The notes beneath the pieces were generated by a model that saw only the letters and a list, made by a program, of their open reading frames with translations, did not search any database and was not told the origin of the DNA. Shown piece after piece: positions 18,923-27,753 of a stretch of DNA of 64,000 bases (positions are counted from its first letter, which is position 1; every line of letters begins with the position of its first letter). The stretch lies in assembly GCA_023168345.1 (NCBI GenBank), contig AP025689.1:3951858-4015857 (forward strand), read 5' to 3'. A program made the position numbers and the translations under genes. Source of the stretch: Lysinibacillus sp. PLM2. GTDB taxonomy: Bacteria; Bacillota; Bacilli; Bacillales_A; Planococcaceae.

Positions 18923-19947
18923 ATAACCCATTTACACCCAAACTTGTTTATTTTGAACCAGATGCATTGGATTATCCTTTAGGAAAAGAACTTTATGAGA
19001 AATTTAAAAATATGGGTATTGAAATTCGAGAAACTACTTCCCACAACCAAGTAAGAAACCTACCCGGCGATAACGACTTTAAAAAATATCGTGTTGCCAA
19101 ATCAACACTTGTAGTAGGAATTAGAAAAACGCTTAAATTTGACACCTCCAAGCCTTCCGCTGAATATGCAATTCCTTTTGCAACTGGCTGCATGGGTCAC
19201 TGCCATTACTGCTATTTGCAAACTACCATGGGGAGTAAGCCATATATCCGTACATATGTAAATGTAGAGGAAATCCTAGAGGCTGCCGACAAGTATATGG
19301 CGGAACGTGCTCCAGAAATAACAAGATTTGAAGCTTCCTGTACATCCGATATTGTAGGAATTGATCATTTAACCCATACATTAAAAAGGGCAATAGAACA
19401 TTTCGGAAAGTCTGAGCTTGGAAAACTAAGATTTGTTACAAAATTCCACCATGTAGACCACTTGCTTGATGCCGAACATAACGGAAAAACAAGATTCCGT
19501 TTCAGTGTAAACGCTGATTATGTCATTAAAAATTTCGAACCGGGGACTTCTTCTTTGGAAAAAAGAATTGAAGCAGCAGGAAAAGTTGCACGGGCTGGCT
19601 ATCCACTAGGATTTATAGTAGCACCAATCTATCTTCATGAAGGGTGGAAGGATGGCTACTATAAAATGTTTGAGCGTTTGGATGCTGAATTGCCTGCTGA
19701 TGCTCGGGAAGACCTTACTTTTGAGTTTATTCAGCACCGCTTTACCAAGCCTGCAAAGAGAGTGATCGAGAAAAATTACCCCATGACAAAATTAGAATTA
19801 GACGAAGAAAAAAGAAGATATAAGTGGGGGAAATATGGTATAGGTAAATATATTTATCAAAAGGAAGAAGAAGAGGATATAAAAAAACATCTGTATATGT
19901 ATATGGAAAAGTTCTTCCCCAATGCAAAATTGGAATATTTCACTTAA
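18919..19947 (+). CDS. splB: Spore photoproduct lyase SplB (radical SAM)
   Basis: The 342-residue enzyme reverses 5-thyminyl-5,6-dihydrothymine dimers in germinating spores without excision. The iron-sulfur cluster cysteines are C91, C95 and C98 (ATGCMGHCHYCYL). The hydrogen-donor cysteine known from B. subtilis is at C141 here too (FEASCTSDIV). The length matches the family. It is coupled to splA by a four-base overlap and followed by a strong terminator. It shows that the organism makes endospores. Confidence 0.97.
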   Translation: MNNPFTPKLVYFEPDALDYPLGKELYEKFKNMGIEIRETTSHNQVRNLPGDNDFKKYRVAKSTLVVGIRKTLKFDTSKPSAEYAIPFATGCMGHCHYCYLQTTMGSKPYIRTYVNVEEILEAADKYMAERAPEITRFEASCTSDIVGIDHLTHTLKRAIEHFGKSELGKLRFVTKFHHVDHLLDAEHNGKTRFRFSVNADYVIKNFEPGTSSLEKRIEAAGKVARAGYPLGFIVAPIYLHEGWKDGYYKMFERLDAELPADAREDLTFEFIQHRFTKPAKRVIEKNYPMTKLELDEEKRRYKWGKYGIGKYIYQKEEEEDIKKHLYMYMEKFFPNAKLEYFT

Positions 19948-19970
19948 AGATCTGGATTATGAACATAAGC

Positions 19971-20006
19971 AAAAAAGCACTATTTGCCATGCAAAGGTGC
20001 TTTTTT
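19971..20006 (+). terminator. splAB terminator
   Basis: AAAAAAGCACTATTTG / CAAAGGTGCTTTTTT hairpin with T run. Confidence 0.88.
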
Positions 20007-20099
20007 ATAATCATACTGCCGGTGTCCTGCGAAACTCCTTTTTTCCCAGAGGATACTCTACCACTAAGAATTCGGCTCCTTAATTAAATAGCTCGCCAA

Positions 20100-20300
20100 A
20101 GTAAAATAAGCGGAGATTTTCCGGTAATATGCAGTATGTAGCTCATTTCGGGGTTAAATAAGGGTAAGTTTTCCGGCTATGCAAAGAAAAATCCTTCATT
20201 TTCATGATTTTCGACTGGATAGGCGGAATCTCTCCGTCTAATTAGGCTATTTTTTATTTGAATTTCTAATTAAGCGGAATTTGTCCTCCTATGTCAGATC
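20100..20300. repeat. Degenerate GCGGA-rich intergenic repeat, three units
   Basis: Related short hairpins recur: AGCGGAGATTTTCCGG (~20109), GGCGGAATCTCTCCG (~20222) and AGCGGAATTTGTCCTCC (~20275). The stretch 19948-20799 carries no complete gene. Confidence 0.45.
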
Positions 20301-20340
20301 AGGCTCTTAACCCGAACGTTTAATCGATATAATACCGGCA

Positions 20341-20390
20341 TAAAAAAACCATCAAAAACGCTTTTAAATCCACGTTCTTAATGGTCTTCT
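20341..20390 (-). terminator. Orphan minus-strand terminator
   Basis: On the minus strand ACCATTAAGAACG pairs with CGTTTTTGATGGT and is followed by seven T. No intact minus-strand gene lies upstream, only the remnant at 20420-20545. Confidence 0.65.
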
Positions 20391-20419
20391 TTCATACCCT
20401 CATTTACTTATGGTTAGGT

Positions 20420-20545
20420 TCACCTCACCATGTAAAAAATGCAGTTTTTATATAAATCTATTGAAGCCTCTACTTCTTTAGCAACTAGTTCAACAAAGAC
20501 TATGTAATCCCCTATCGTAAAAGGGAACACCTGATAACCAGGAAG
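20420..20545 (-). pseudogene. Possible C-terminal coding remnant, unidentified
   Basis: About 40 minus-strand codons (VFPFTIGDYIVFVELVAKEV ... YMVR, stop at 20420) read like a protein C-terminus and are followed by a terminator. In-frame stops lie immediately before them. I do not recognise the family. Confidence 0.3.
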
Positions 20546-20737
20546 TTCCCTTTATTTCGTTAGATGAGAATACACATTAAAAACAGACAATCTAGCCCAT
20601 ATATACGCTGTCACACGTTTCAGCTTTGGTTCGTAATAACACCTCCATCAAATTCTCCAATACGTGTATCTATTTTCCTACTTGTTGGTGTAGAATCCAT
20701 CCAGTGTTTGGAACAAAAAACCTATAGCTACATTTTT

Positions 20738-20765
20738 TGACACATTACGAAATAAAAATCGTCTA
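20738..20765 (+). promoter_or_regulatory. Candidate ECF-sigma promoter (autoregulation)
   Basis: TGACAC, a 16-bp spacer and CGTCTA lie 35 bases before the sigma gene. ECF promoters of the sigma W/M/X type read TGAAAC-N16-CGTC, so there is one mismatch. Confidence 0.55.
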
Positions 20766-20799
20766 ATAAGCAGAGACCTATCTAGGAGGATCAAAATAA

Positions 20800-21324
20800 A
20801 TGCAAAACGAAAGAGAGATTATTTCCAATTGGTTTTTTCGCTATAGCCAAGATGTTTTCAATTTTTTAGTTTACTATTCAGGAACTCTTGATGTAGAAGA
20901 TCTCGTACAAGAAGTGTTTATTAAGGCAGCTAAAGGTATGAGCACCTATCGAAACCATGCGACGCCCAAAACTTGGCTCTTTAGCATTGCCCGTAATCTA
21001 GCAATCGACAAAGCGAGAAAGAACAAAACGAAGATCAGTCGAACGAATGTGGCTTTCCATGAGGAGACTTTGGATCAGCACATCGGATTTTCTCCTGAGC
21101 AAATTCTAATAGACCATGAGGAGAAACAAGAATTGTACAGTAGGATCAATCAGCAAAAAAAGAAATATCGGGATGTACTAATTTTAAGGGGCATTCAAGG
21201 ATTGTCCGTGAGTGAAACAGCACAAATACTAGGATGCAAAGAAACCGCCGTCCGAACCAACTATCATCGTGCAATCAAGGCGTTACAAAATGAACCGAAT
21301 TGGAGGGAATCTTATGAAGGATAA
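20800..21324 (+). CDS. ECF-type RNA polymerase sigma factor
   Basis: The 174-residue product has only regions 2 and 4 of sigma-70. Region 2 (~10-80) contains DVEDLVQEVFIKAAKGM and the -10 recognition segment NHATPKTWLFSIARNLAID. Region 4 (~115-165) contains LILRGIQGLSVSETAQILG followed by the recognition helix KETAVRTNYHRAIKAL. TAGGAGG precedes ATG 20800. The next gene overlaps it by 11 bases and probably encodes its anti-sigma factor. An ECF-like promoter upstream suggests autoregulation. The stress signal is unknown. Confidence 0.92.
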   Translation: MQNEREIISNWFFRYSQDVFNFLVYYSGTLDVEDLVQEVFIKAAKGMSTYRNHATPKTWLFSIARNLAIDKARKNKTKISRTNVAFHEETLDQHIGFSPEQILIDHEEKQELYSRINQQKKKYRDVLILRGIQGLSVSETAQILGCKETAVRTNYHRAIKALQNEPNWRESYEG

Positions 21325-22141
21325 TCTAAAAAATGTCGAGGAGAAATTAAACGAATTTCCGCCATACCACATGAGCCAATCTACAAAAGCTATCCTCCAT
21401 CAACAAGTAATGGACACCCTTGAAGATTCTGAAATCCGACAAAAACGAAAAGGAGTGTTTCTCATTAAAGCCAAAGTAGGGGTTGTTACGGTGGCGGCTG
21501 TCATTATCGTTAGTATCCTATCCGTAATTCTATTAAATGATAATCCAAACTCATCCAGTGGAGAGAATCCTATACCAATTAATCAGGATGTTGACCAAGA
21601 AATTGAAAAGACGCCTGGCGAAGAAGAGGACAACAATTTCTATGATCCCGTCCTGCTCGAGCAACAAGCTACAGAGATTCTTCAAGCAATCCATGACCAA
21701 GATATGGATGTACTATCCAGTCATGTACACACAGAGAAAGGTTTACTGTTTTCCCCTTATTTTTCTGTAATGGACGATACAGTAAGATTTGAAAAGAATG
21801 AGGTACCATCACTATTAGAAAGTGAGGAAACGTATTTGTGGGGCTATGGAGAAGCGAACATGGAAATACAATTAACGCCAGCGGACTATTTCGACAAACA
21901 TCTTCAAGTAAATCGATTCTTTAAATCGGATGAAGTCTTTGTCGATACACAAAATCAAGAAGTGGACCCTACCAATTATTTAAAAACGGTTTTTCCTGAT
22001 TCAAAAATCGTTGAGTTTTATCATGCTGGTACCGAACAATATAGTGGAATGGATTGGAGAAGTCTCAACCTGGTTTTCGAACAAGATGAGGAAGGTGCGT
22101 GGCGTCTAGTGGCAATAGTAAACAATCTCTTTACTCCTTAA
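21314..22141 (+). CDS. Putative membrane anti-sigma factor for the adjacent ECF sigma
   Basis: The 275-residue protein has a ~45-residue cytosolic N-terminus (LKNVEEKLNEFPPYHMSQ), one membrane helix (~57-77) and a ~200-residue extracytoplasmic domain. It is translationally coupled to the sigma gene (ATG 21314 lies inside its last codons), which is the usual sigma/anti-sigma arrangement. The HxxxCxxC zinc motif of ZAS anti-sigma factors is absent, so this would be a different class. The external domain (~120-275) is not recognised. The assignment rests on context and topology. Confidence 0.68.
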   Translation: MKDNLKNVEEKLNEFPPYHMSQSTKAILHQQVMDTLEDSEIRQKRKGVFLIKAKVGVVTVAAVIIVSILSVILLNDNPNSSSGENPIPINQDVDQEIEKTPGEEEDNNFYDPVLLEQQATEILQAIHDQDMDVLSSHVHTEKGLLFSPYFSVMDDTVRFEKNEVPSLLESEETYLWGYGEANMEIQLTPADYFDKHLQVNRFFKSDEVFVDTQNQEVDPTNYLKTVFPDSKIVEFYHAGTEQYSGMDWRSLNLVFEQDEEGAWRLVAIVNNLFTP

Positions 22142-22207
22142 CCGTGCGTATGCAAATTAGATATCTGCTTTAGTGTTTTTTAACATCAAAGAAAGTAAAA
22201 CAAGAAA

Positions 22208-22246
22208 CAAGCCATCAGACTAGGAACAGTACTAGTTCGATGGCTT
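22208..22246. terminator. Bidirectional terminator between anti-sigma gene and rlmH
   Basis: AAGCCATC...GATGGCTT hairpin with T runs usable on the plus strand. Confidence 0.7.
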
Positions 22247-22261
22247 AATTTTTATTTATTC

Positions 22262-22741
22262 TTATTTATGATACGGTTCACCCTTCATAATCCGAAAACT
22301 CCTATAAATCTGCTCTACCAACACGAGCTTCATCAATTGGTGTGGTAATGTCATACGGCCGAAGCTTAGTTTTTCATCCGCGCGTTTCAATACATCTTCA
22401 TGTAGGCCGAGGGATCCACCGATGACAAAAGTGATCTTGCTCGTTCCATAGGTCATGAGTGATTCTAAACCTGCTGCCAGTTCCTCAGAGGATTTCATTT
22501 TACCGTCAATAGCTAGGGCGATGACGTGCATGCCATCACTAACCTTTGCTAAAATTCGTTCTCCCTCTTTCTGCTTTACGATTTCCATTTCGGCTTGACT
22601 TAATTGTTCAGGTGCTTTTTCGTCTGGCACCTCGATGATATCTATCTTTGCATAGGCACCTAGACGTTTAACATACTCGTCGATTCCCATTTTTAAATAT
22701 TTCTCTTTTAACTTACCAACCGAAATGATTGAGATATTCAC
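22262..22741 (-). CDS. rlmH: 23S rRNA (pseudouridine1915-N3)-methyltransferase RlmH
   Basis: The 159-residue SPOUT methyltransferase modifies pseudouridine 1915 in helix 69 of 23S rRNA. It has exactly the usual length. The SAM-binding trefoil knot appears as [13 protein letters not shown] and [20 protein letters not shown], and the C-terminus is EPYHK. It is the far end of the conserved wal-region gene string. The region upstream is a DnaA-box cluster. Confidence 0.97.
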   Translation of the reverse strand: MNISIISVGKLKEKYLKMGIDEYVKRLGAYAKIDIIEVPDEKAPEQLSQAEMEIVKQKEGERILAKVSDGMHVIALAIDGKMKSSEELAAGLESLMTYGTSKITFVIGGSLGLHEDVLKRADEKLSFGRMTLPHQLMKLVLVEQIYRSFRIMKGEPYHK

Positions 22742-22885
22742 AGCTTATCCACCTTTACAATTCTTTCACAAAAAACAATCCACAAAGTGGAAATAGAAAG
22801 GGTATATTTTACCACTTCATCTTCAAACCACATGTTACGTGAATTTTTATCTGTTTTCATTGCCATTTAAATTACTATACACAGT

Positions 22886-23301
22886 TTATACACATTTACA
22901 TTTTGTTTACAAACATTTTATCCACAAAGTTATCCACATTACTCACAGATGCAACCTACATATTGTGTAAAGTTATTTACTTGATACAATATATGTTGCA
23001 GGTTCATCACAGTAGGAACATTTTGTGGATAACTTTTCTTCCTCTTTCAGTTTATCCATAATAGGAAACGCTTTTGTTTCTGCTACAAACATATCTAAAG
23101 CGTGATCTATATGTGTTTCACAGCTATATTTCTCCATTTACTATAACTCCTTTTTGTTTGAAAATTTCCACAAAGTTATTCACATTTTTCTCATTTTATC
23201 CACAAACCATTGTAGCAAACAAAAAAGGAGTAGGAAAGAAATAGCTTTTCTTCCACTACTCACTGTGTAAAAACTCTGTTCATAAACTTTAGTTATCCAC
23301 A
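22886..23301. promoter_or_regulatory. DnaA-box cluster between htrA and rlmH
   Basis: Seven exact TTATNCACA boxes: 22886, 22918, 22930, 23024 (reverse), 23176, 23196 and 23293. One-mismatch copies lie at 22745, 22875, 22939 and 23052. Some lie inside the small CxxH/CxxC gene. Confidence 0.75.
22973..23137 (-). CDS. CxxH/CxxC small protein (BA_5709-like)
   Basis: This 54-residue protein is too short for many gene finders. It carries C6-E-T-H9 and C40-S-Y-C43, the two half-motifs that give the family its name and probably bind one zinc ion. AAAGGAGTTATAG precedes ATG 23137. The gene lies between htrA and rlmH, where Bacillales usually have it. The function is unknown. A perfect DnaA box (23024) lies inside the coding sequence. 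Confidence 0.85.
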   Translation of the reverse strand: MEKYSCETHIDHALDMFVAETKAFPIMDKLKEEEKLSTKCSYCDEPATYIVSSK

Positions 23302-23351
23302 TTCAATCTGTGATTATTGTCGATAACTACTCATCAAATTTATATTATTTA

Positions 23352-24695
23352 TTATACATTTGTACCTTCTGTTAATTTTAAATTCAGTTCAACAATTTTA
23401 CCCTGACGGTATACTTTCATATTGATCGTATCGCCAATTTCCGTTTCGTTGTATAAATGTTGACGTAAATCGATGGAGTTCTCAATTTTTACGCCATCCA
23501 TCTCAATGATCACATCATATTGTTGTACACCGGCGCGATATGCAGGTGATCCTTGTACAACTTCAGATACGACAACTCCTGTTGTTACTTCTTCAGGTAA
23601 TCGCAATGTTTGTTGTTGATAAAATGCAGGAACATCTGTTAAGTCTAATAAACCGATACCCATTGTCGGTCTACGTACTTCACCGTTTCGTTCGAGTTCT
23701 TCAATAATTGGAATTACTGTATTTATTGGAATTGCAAAGCCTAAGCCTTCAATCGCTGATTCTGCAATCTTCATAGAGTTAATTCCTATTAAATCCCCTG
23801 TAATATTTATAAGTGCGCCACCACTATTTCCTGGATTGATCGCGGCATCTGTTTGTAATACCTCTGTTTCCCAATCTTCGTAGCCATCAGCGTTTAAATC
23901 TACTGGCACCGCTCGATCCTTACCAGAAATGACACCTGTTGTGACTGAGCCGTAGAAATCTAAGCCTAATGGGTTCCCAATTGCTATTACTGTCTCTCCT
24001 TGCTTTAATACATCGGAATCACCAAATTCTGCAACTGTATCTACATGCTCACTACTAATTGATACAACCGCTAAATCTGTCCAAATATCACTACCTACAA
24101 GAGAGGCCTTTTCTTTTGTTCCATCAGCTAATGTGACCTCTAGTTGCTTTGCGTTTTCCACAACATGATAGTTTGTAATAACAAACGCTTTGTCCCCTTC
24201 TATCTTGTATATAACTCCTGATCCACTACCTGCTTCTTGCTCCATAGATTGTTGATTCCAAAAATCAGTTACTTCCTGTATATTCGTAATACCTACAACT
24301 GCGTCCGATACCTTTTCAACTGCTTTGGTGATATCAGTTGTTACTTCTGTAGCAGTTTGATCAATAGAAGTTTCTATTTTGTTATTTCCATCTGATGTGG
24401 CTGAACTACTAGGAAGCTGTCCAACTAATGAAGGAAGCAATAACCACATGATTAATGCACCAGCAATCACACCTGCCAATGCGCTAACAAAATAGCCACC
24501 TTTGTTTCCTCCTTTACGTTTTGCCTTCCGCTTCTTCTCTTCTTCCTCTTCTCTCTTAAGCCGCTCTTGTAATGGAGAATATTGAGTATTCATGGTATTA
24601 GGTTCATTTGAATATGAACTGTTTGGATTATATGGATTATTATTTGGTGTATTCGGTTCATTTTGTCTGTTTTCATCATCGTTAAAATAACTCAT
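23352..24695 (-). CDS. htrA: Membrane-anchored serine protease HtrA (YycK/HtrC type)
   Basis: The 447-residue protein has a long Asn/Pro-rich cytosolic start, one membrane helix (~66-88), a trypsin-like domain with catalytic His (TNYHVVENA), Asp (WTDLAVVSI) and Ser (NPGNSGGALIN), and one C-terminal PDZ domain (~345-440). It degrades or refolds damaged exported proteins at the membrane. It lies 131 bases after walJ, with a terminator between, so it has its own transcription. Its downstream flank is the DnaA-box cluster. Confidence 0.95.
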   Translation of the reverse strand: MSYFNDDENRQNEPNTPNNNPYNPNSSYSNEPNTMNTQYSPLQERLKREEEEEKKRKAKRKGGNKGGYFVSALAGVIAGALIMWLLLPSLVGQLPSSSATSDGNNKIETSIDQTATEVTTDITKAVEKVSDAVVGITNIQEVTDFWNQQSMEQEAGSGSGVIYKIEGDKAFVITNYHVVENAKQLEVTLADGTKEKASLVGSDIWTDLAVVSISSEHVDTVAEFGDSDVLKQGETVIAIGNPLGLDFYGSVTTGVISGKDRAVPVDLNADGYEDWETEVLQTDAAINPGNSGGALINITGDLIGINSMKIAESAIEGLGFAIPINTVIPIIEELERNGEVRRPTMGIGLLDLTDVPAFYQQQTLRLPEEVTTGVVVSEVVQGSPAYRAGVQQYDVIIEMDGVKIENSIDLRQHLYNETEIGDTINMKVYRQGKIVELNLKLTEGTNV

Positions 24696-24778
24696 AAATC
24701 ACTCATCCTTCCTTTCTTTTGTCATTATGATACAAATTGAACATTAAAATTACATGAAAATAAAATAAAGTAAAAATA

Positions 24779-24810
24779 AAAAAGAACTTTGCAGGATAAC
24801 AAAGTTCTTA
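24779..24810 (-). terminator. Terminator of the wal operon
   Basis: On the minus strand AAGAACTTTG / CAAAGTTCTT is followed by T6, just past the walJ stop. Confidence 0.9.
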
Positions 24811-24826
24811 GTTATTTCAACAAATT

Positions 24827-25615
24827 TTATACAGTTACTAATAAAGTTGGTTCTTCTGCATCAGTATCATGCAGATGTACAAATTCCCCTGCGATAATAC
24901 CATTTGACTGTAATGTTTGAGTTACACTCATCCGCGCTAAATCTTTCATATTATTATCTTTACTTAAATGCGATAAATAAATATGAGTTGGTTTTTCAAA
25001 AACTACTTCACTCATGGCAATGGCGGCATCTTCATTGGAAACATGTCCAACATCACTTAAAATGCGTCGTTTTATTGACCATGGGTAGCGTCCCATTTGC
25101 AGCATACCTATATCATGGTTACTTTCGAACACAAAGGTATCTGCTCCACGTATTATCCCCTTCATCCGATCACTAACATACCCTGTATCCGTAATGATGA
25201 CAAGCTTGCGATCACCTTCATGGAAAACGTAAAACATTGGATCAATAGCATCATGAGATACTGCAAAGGATTCAATACTTAAGGACCCAAAGGATTGAAC
25301 TGCTTCCATATTAAAATGAAATCGTTGTTCAGTAGGTATGTTTCCAATATGACCGTCCATTGCTTGCCACGTTTTTTCATTGGCAAAGACGGGGATCTTA
25401 TATTTACGAGCAACCACTCCAAGCCCTTTTATATGATCACTATGCTCATGTGTGACTAGTATGCCTGATAATTTACTCATATCACGATCAATTTTAGCAA
25501 ATAGTTGCTCCATTTTTTTACCACTTAAACCTACGTCTACTAAAAATGCATGTTCATCATTTTCTACATATACGGCATTTCCAGTACTGCCACTTGCTAA
25601 AACACTAAATCGCAT
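24827..25615 (-). CDS. walJ: Metallo-beta-lactamase fold hydrolase WalJ (YycJ)
   Basis: The 262-residue metallohydrolase has the signature [11 protein letters not shown], an upstream [12 protein letters not shown], the Asp ITDTGYVSD and the final His [10 protein letters not shown]. In B. subtilis YycJ is linked to cell-wall metabolism and DNA-related processes, and similar proteins are nucleases. It is the last gene of the walRKHIJ operon. Only four bases separate it from walI. Confidence 0.94.
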   Translation of the reverse strand: MRFSVLASGSTGNAVYVENDEHAFLVDVGLSGKKMEQLFAKIDRDMSKLSGILVTHEHSDHIKGLGVVARKYKIPVFANEKTWQAMDGHIGNIPTEQRFHFNMEAVQSFGSLSIESFAVSHDAIDPMFYVFHEGDRKLVIITDTGYVSDRMKGIIRGADTFVFESNHDIGMLQMGRYPWSIKRRILSDVGHVSNEDAAIAMSEVVFEKPTHIYLSHLSKDNNMKDLARMSVTQTLQSNGIIAGEFVHLHDTDAEEPTLLVTV

Positions 25616-25619
25616 ACTA

Positions 25620-26435
25620 TTACTCCCTATCTTCTACTTCTACATTTGTGTGATCAAGTTTTAGATCGATCACTTGCCCTTCAATTGCATTTGCAAAATA
25701 TTCTTCTTCCTCACCATCAGCAGACGTTACTTTTATTTCCCAAGTTGGTACGAATACTTGTGTTTGAGTTAGTTGAACTAGAGTTGAATATCCCAGTTTA
25801 ACTTGTGTAATTTGTGAATCTGGCTTCAATAAACCTCTTGAATAAAGAATTTGTACAATTTGAATTGGCGTCAGTAGATTTTCTTCCTCATATACTTCAA
25901 AATCTTCTAACAGCGTTTGTTCGTACATATAGATTTCGTTATCACTATTTAAATAGACCTTTACCTCTCCATTTTTATTGTAATAGATTGTTCGGTCATT
26001 AACACGCTGAAAAAATGTAGCCGTGCGAGTATTTTCGTCGATATCCCAAAGCGTATAAGATGTTCCTTCAAACACATATGCCTGAATAAAATCTTCATAG
26101 CTTGTTGGGCTATTAATATTTTTAATAGCTATAGGTTCCTGCAAGGTAACAACTAATTTCGATTCATTTTCGACAGAAACACTTTCATCATTAAATAGGT
26201 TAATATCTTCTTCTTCAAACTTTTTCACACTACCGGACAAGTATGGGGCAGTCTCTACAATGGGAAATGTATTAAGAGTAATATTGTCATCGTTTAAACG
26301 TGCTTCAATTGTCTTTTCTCCCAACACTTCAACCTTTTGGGCTTCTGTTAGACGATTTAAATAGAGGGAGTATAAAAATATATCCAATATTAGAAACACG
26401 AAAATGAATATCGATTTTGATTTACTCCAATCCAT
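25620..26435 (-). CDS. walI: Two-component system regulatory protein WalI (YycI)
   Basis: The 271-residue protein has one N-terminal membrane helix ([19 protein letters not shown]) and an extracytoplasmic YycH/YycI-type domain. In Bacillus it binds WalH and WalK in the membrane and modulates kinase activity. Sequence conservation is low outside the helix, so identification rests on topology, the domain's C-terminal pattern ([20 protein letters not shown]) and position. It overlaps walH by 14 bases. Confidence 0.92.
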   Translation of the reverse strand: MDWSKSKSIFIFVFLILDIFLYSLYLNRLTEAQKVEVLGEKTIEARLNDDNITLNTFPIVETAPYLSGSVKKFEEEDINLFNDESVSVENESKLVVTLQEPIAIKNINSPTSYEDFIQAYVFEGTSYTLWDIDENTRTATFFQRVNDRTIYYNKNGEVKVYLNSDNEIYMYEQTLLEDFEVYEEENLLTPIQIVQILYSRGLLKPDSQITQVKLGYSTLVQLTQTQVFVPTWEIKVTSADGEEEEYFANAIEGQVIDLKLDHTNVEVEDRE

Positions 26436-27753
26436 ACTCGTCGCCTCCTAATACTTCCGGTGTCAATCGTGTCCAAACCCCATTAATAATTGCAATCCAA
26501 CTTGGTTCTAGTGTGTATAAAAGTTTATTATCATTTTGAGTTAAGTAATATCCGATATATAGCTCATCAATATTAGCCAATTGGATATTTTGTGACTGGC
26601 TAATTCTCTCAATCATTTCAGTCCCTGAAGGTAAACTTGTTAAATATTTCTCTGAAGAAATATCCATATCTAGTAAGTAATATGGTCTTCTATAGTGGAA
26701 AATTTGTTTATCGCCCCATGTGATTGAAATCCTTGTCAGTGTAACATTGCTATATACTGGTAGCCCCTGTAAATAAAGCTGATATTCAACAAGATGTCTT
26801 GGTACGTTTATATTTTTATATCTATAATCACCTGTAAATCCACCATGCTCATTAACAAATTCAAAGCTATTTTTTATTAACTTGGAAGGTGATAATTCTT
26901 CATAGCTTTCAGAAGCTGGATATACATAATTAAAAATCTTACTATTTGTATCAACAGTCATAAGCGCCATACTATCGATATATCTTTCGGATATCGGGCT
27001 TTCTATATTTCGTTGTACGATACTTGGCTCCACAAATAATATATTTTTAAATGTTTCAGGTGAAATTTCATCTATATAATACGTATATTTCAATAAATCA
27101 AATTCATTAGTCGGTACATATAGCGATAATCCTTTAGCACGTTCTACTTCTTGGTACGTTCCTAGATTTCGTGATGGAACAACAATTGAATTCACAAATT
27201 CCTCTTTACTCACATGTATATCTGTACTATATAACGTACCATTTTCTCTACTAGCTAGATAAATAGTAATCGTGTTGTTTGCAGATAGTTTATTCCAGTC
27301 GATGATTAGTCGGTTAAAAGAGATATTAGGTACCTCTTGTTCGGAGAAAAACATCATCGAATTAATCACATTTAAAGGTACTTCAGATTCATAAAAAAGG
27401 GTGATTCTTTTATCATTTTTTAAAAGGTTATTCAGTTTTTCATCTGTTAGATTACTTTGTACAAATTGGAAACCCGATGATTTCCAATTTGATATTTTTT
27501 CCATAATTTCATCAATTTCTGTAGATGTTACAGTTCCAAAAAAATTTTCCCCTTCATGAAAAAGAATTCGATAAGGCTTAATGACGTCGTCTATTTCTTT
27601 TTCAGTACCTACAGAAATTTGATTAACTGGTGTTTCCTCAATAATTTGCAAATTTGGCGTATAACTCCATATTGAAAAAGTCAACAAAAGGCTTAATAAA
27701 ACTAGGATCGTTAATACAATTGATTTTATATGTTCAATATATTTCAATCCCAT
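26422..27753 (-). CDS. walH: Two-component system regulatory protein WalH (YycH)
   Basis: The 443-residue protein has one N-terminal membrane helix (~10-30, IVLTILVLLSLLLTFSIW) and a large external YycH domain. With WalI it controls WalK at the division site. It overlaps walK by ten bases and walI by 14, so the whole string is translationally coupled. Length and order agree with B. subtilis yycH. Confidence 0.93.
   Translation of the reverse strand: MGLKYIEHIKSIVLTILVLLSLLLTFSIWSYTPNLQIIEETPVNQISVGTEKEIDDVIKPYRILFHEGENFFGTVTSTEIDEIMEKISNWKSSGFQFVQSNLTDEKLNNLLKNDKRITLFYESEVPLNVINSMMFFSEQEVPNISFNRLIIDWNKLSANNTITIYLASRENGTLYSTDIHVSKEEFVNSIVVPSRNLGTYQEVERAKGLSLYVPTNEFDLLKYTYYIDEISPETFKNILFVEPSIVQRNIESPISERYIDSMALMTVDTNSKIFNYVYPASESYEELSPSKLIKNSFEFVNEHGGFTGDYRYKNINVPRHLVEYQLYLQGLPVYSNVTLTRISITWGDKQIFHYRRPYYLLDMDISSEKYLTSLPSGTEMIERISQSQNIQLANIDELYIGYYLTQNDNKLLYTLEPSWIAIINGVWTRLTPEVLGGDEYGLE

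Noticed and set aside
20519..20553. AAAGGGAAC / GTTCCCTTT hairpin as a terminator
   Set aside because: A nine-base stem is present but no T run follows on either strand, and the hairpin overlaps the possible coding remnant.
22742..23351. A second replication origin
   Set aside because: The DnaA boxes form a cluster, but there is no AT-rich unwinding array with DnaA-trio pattern next to it and gene order places oriC at the right edge.
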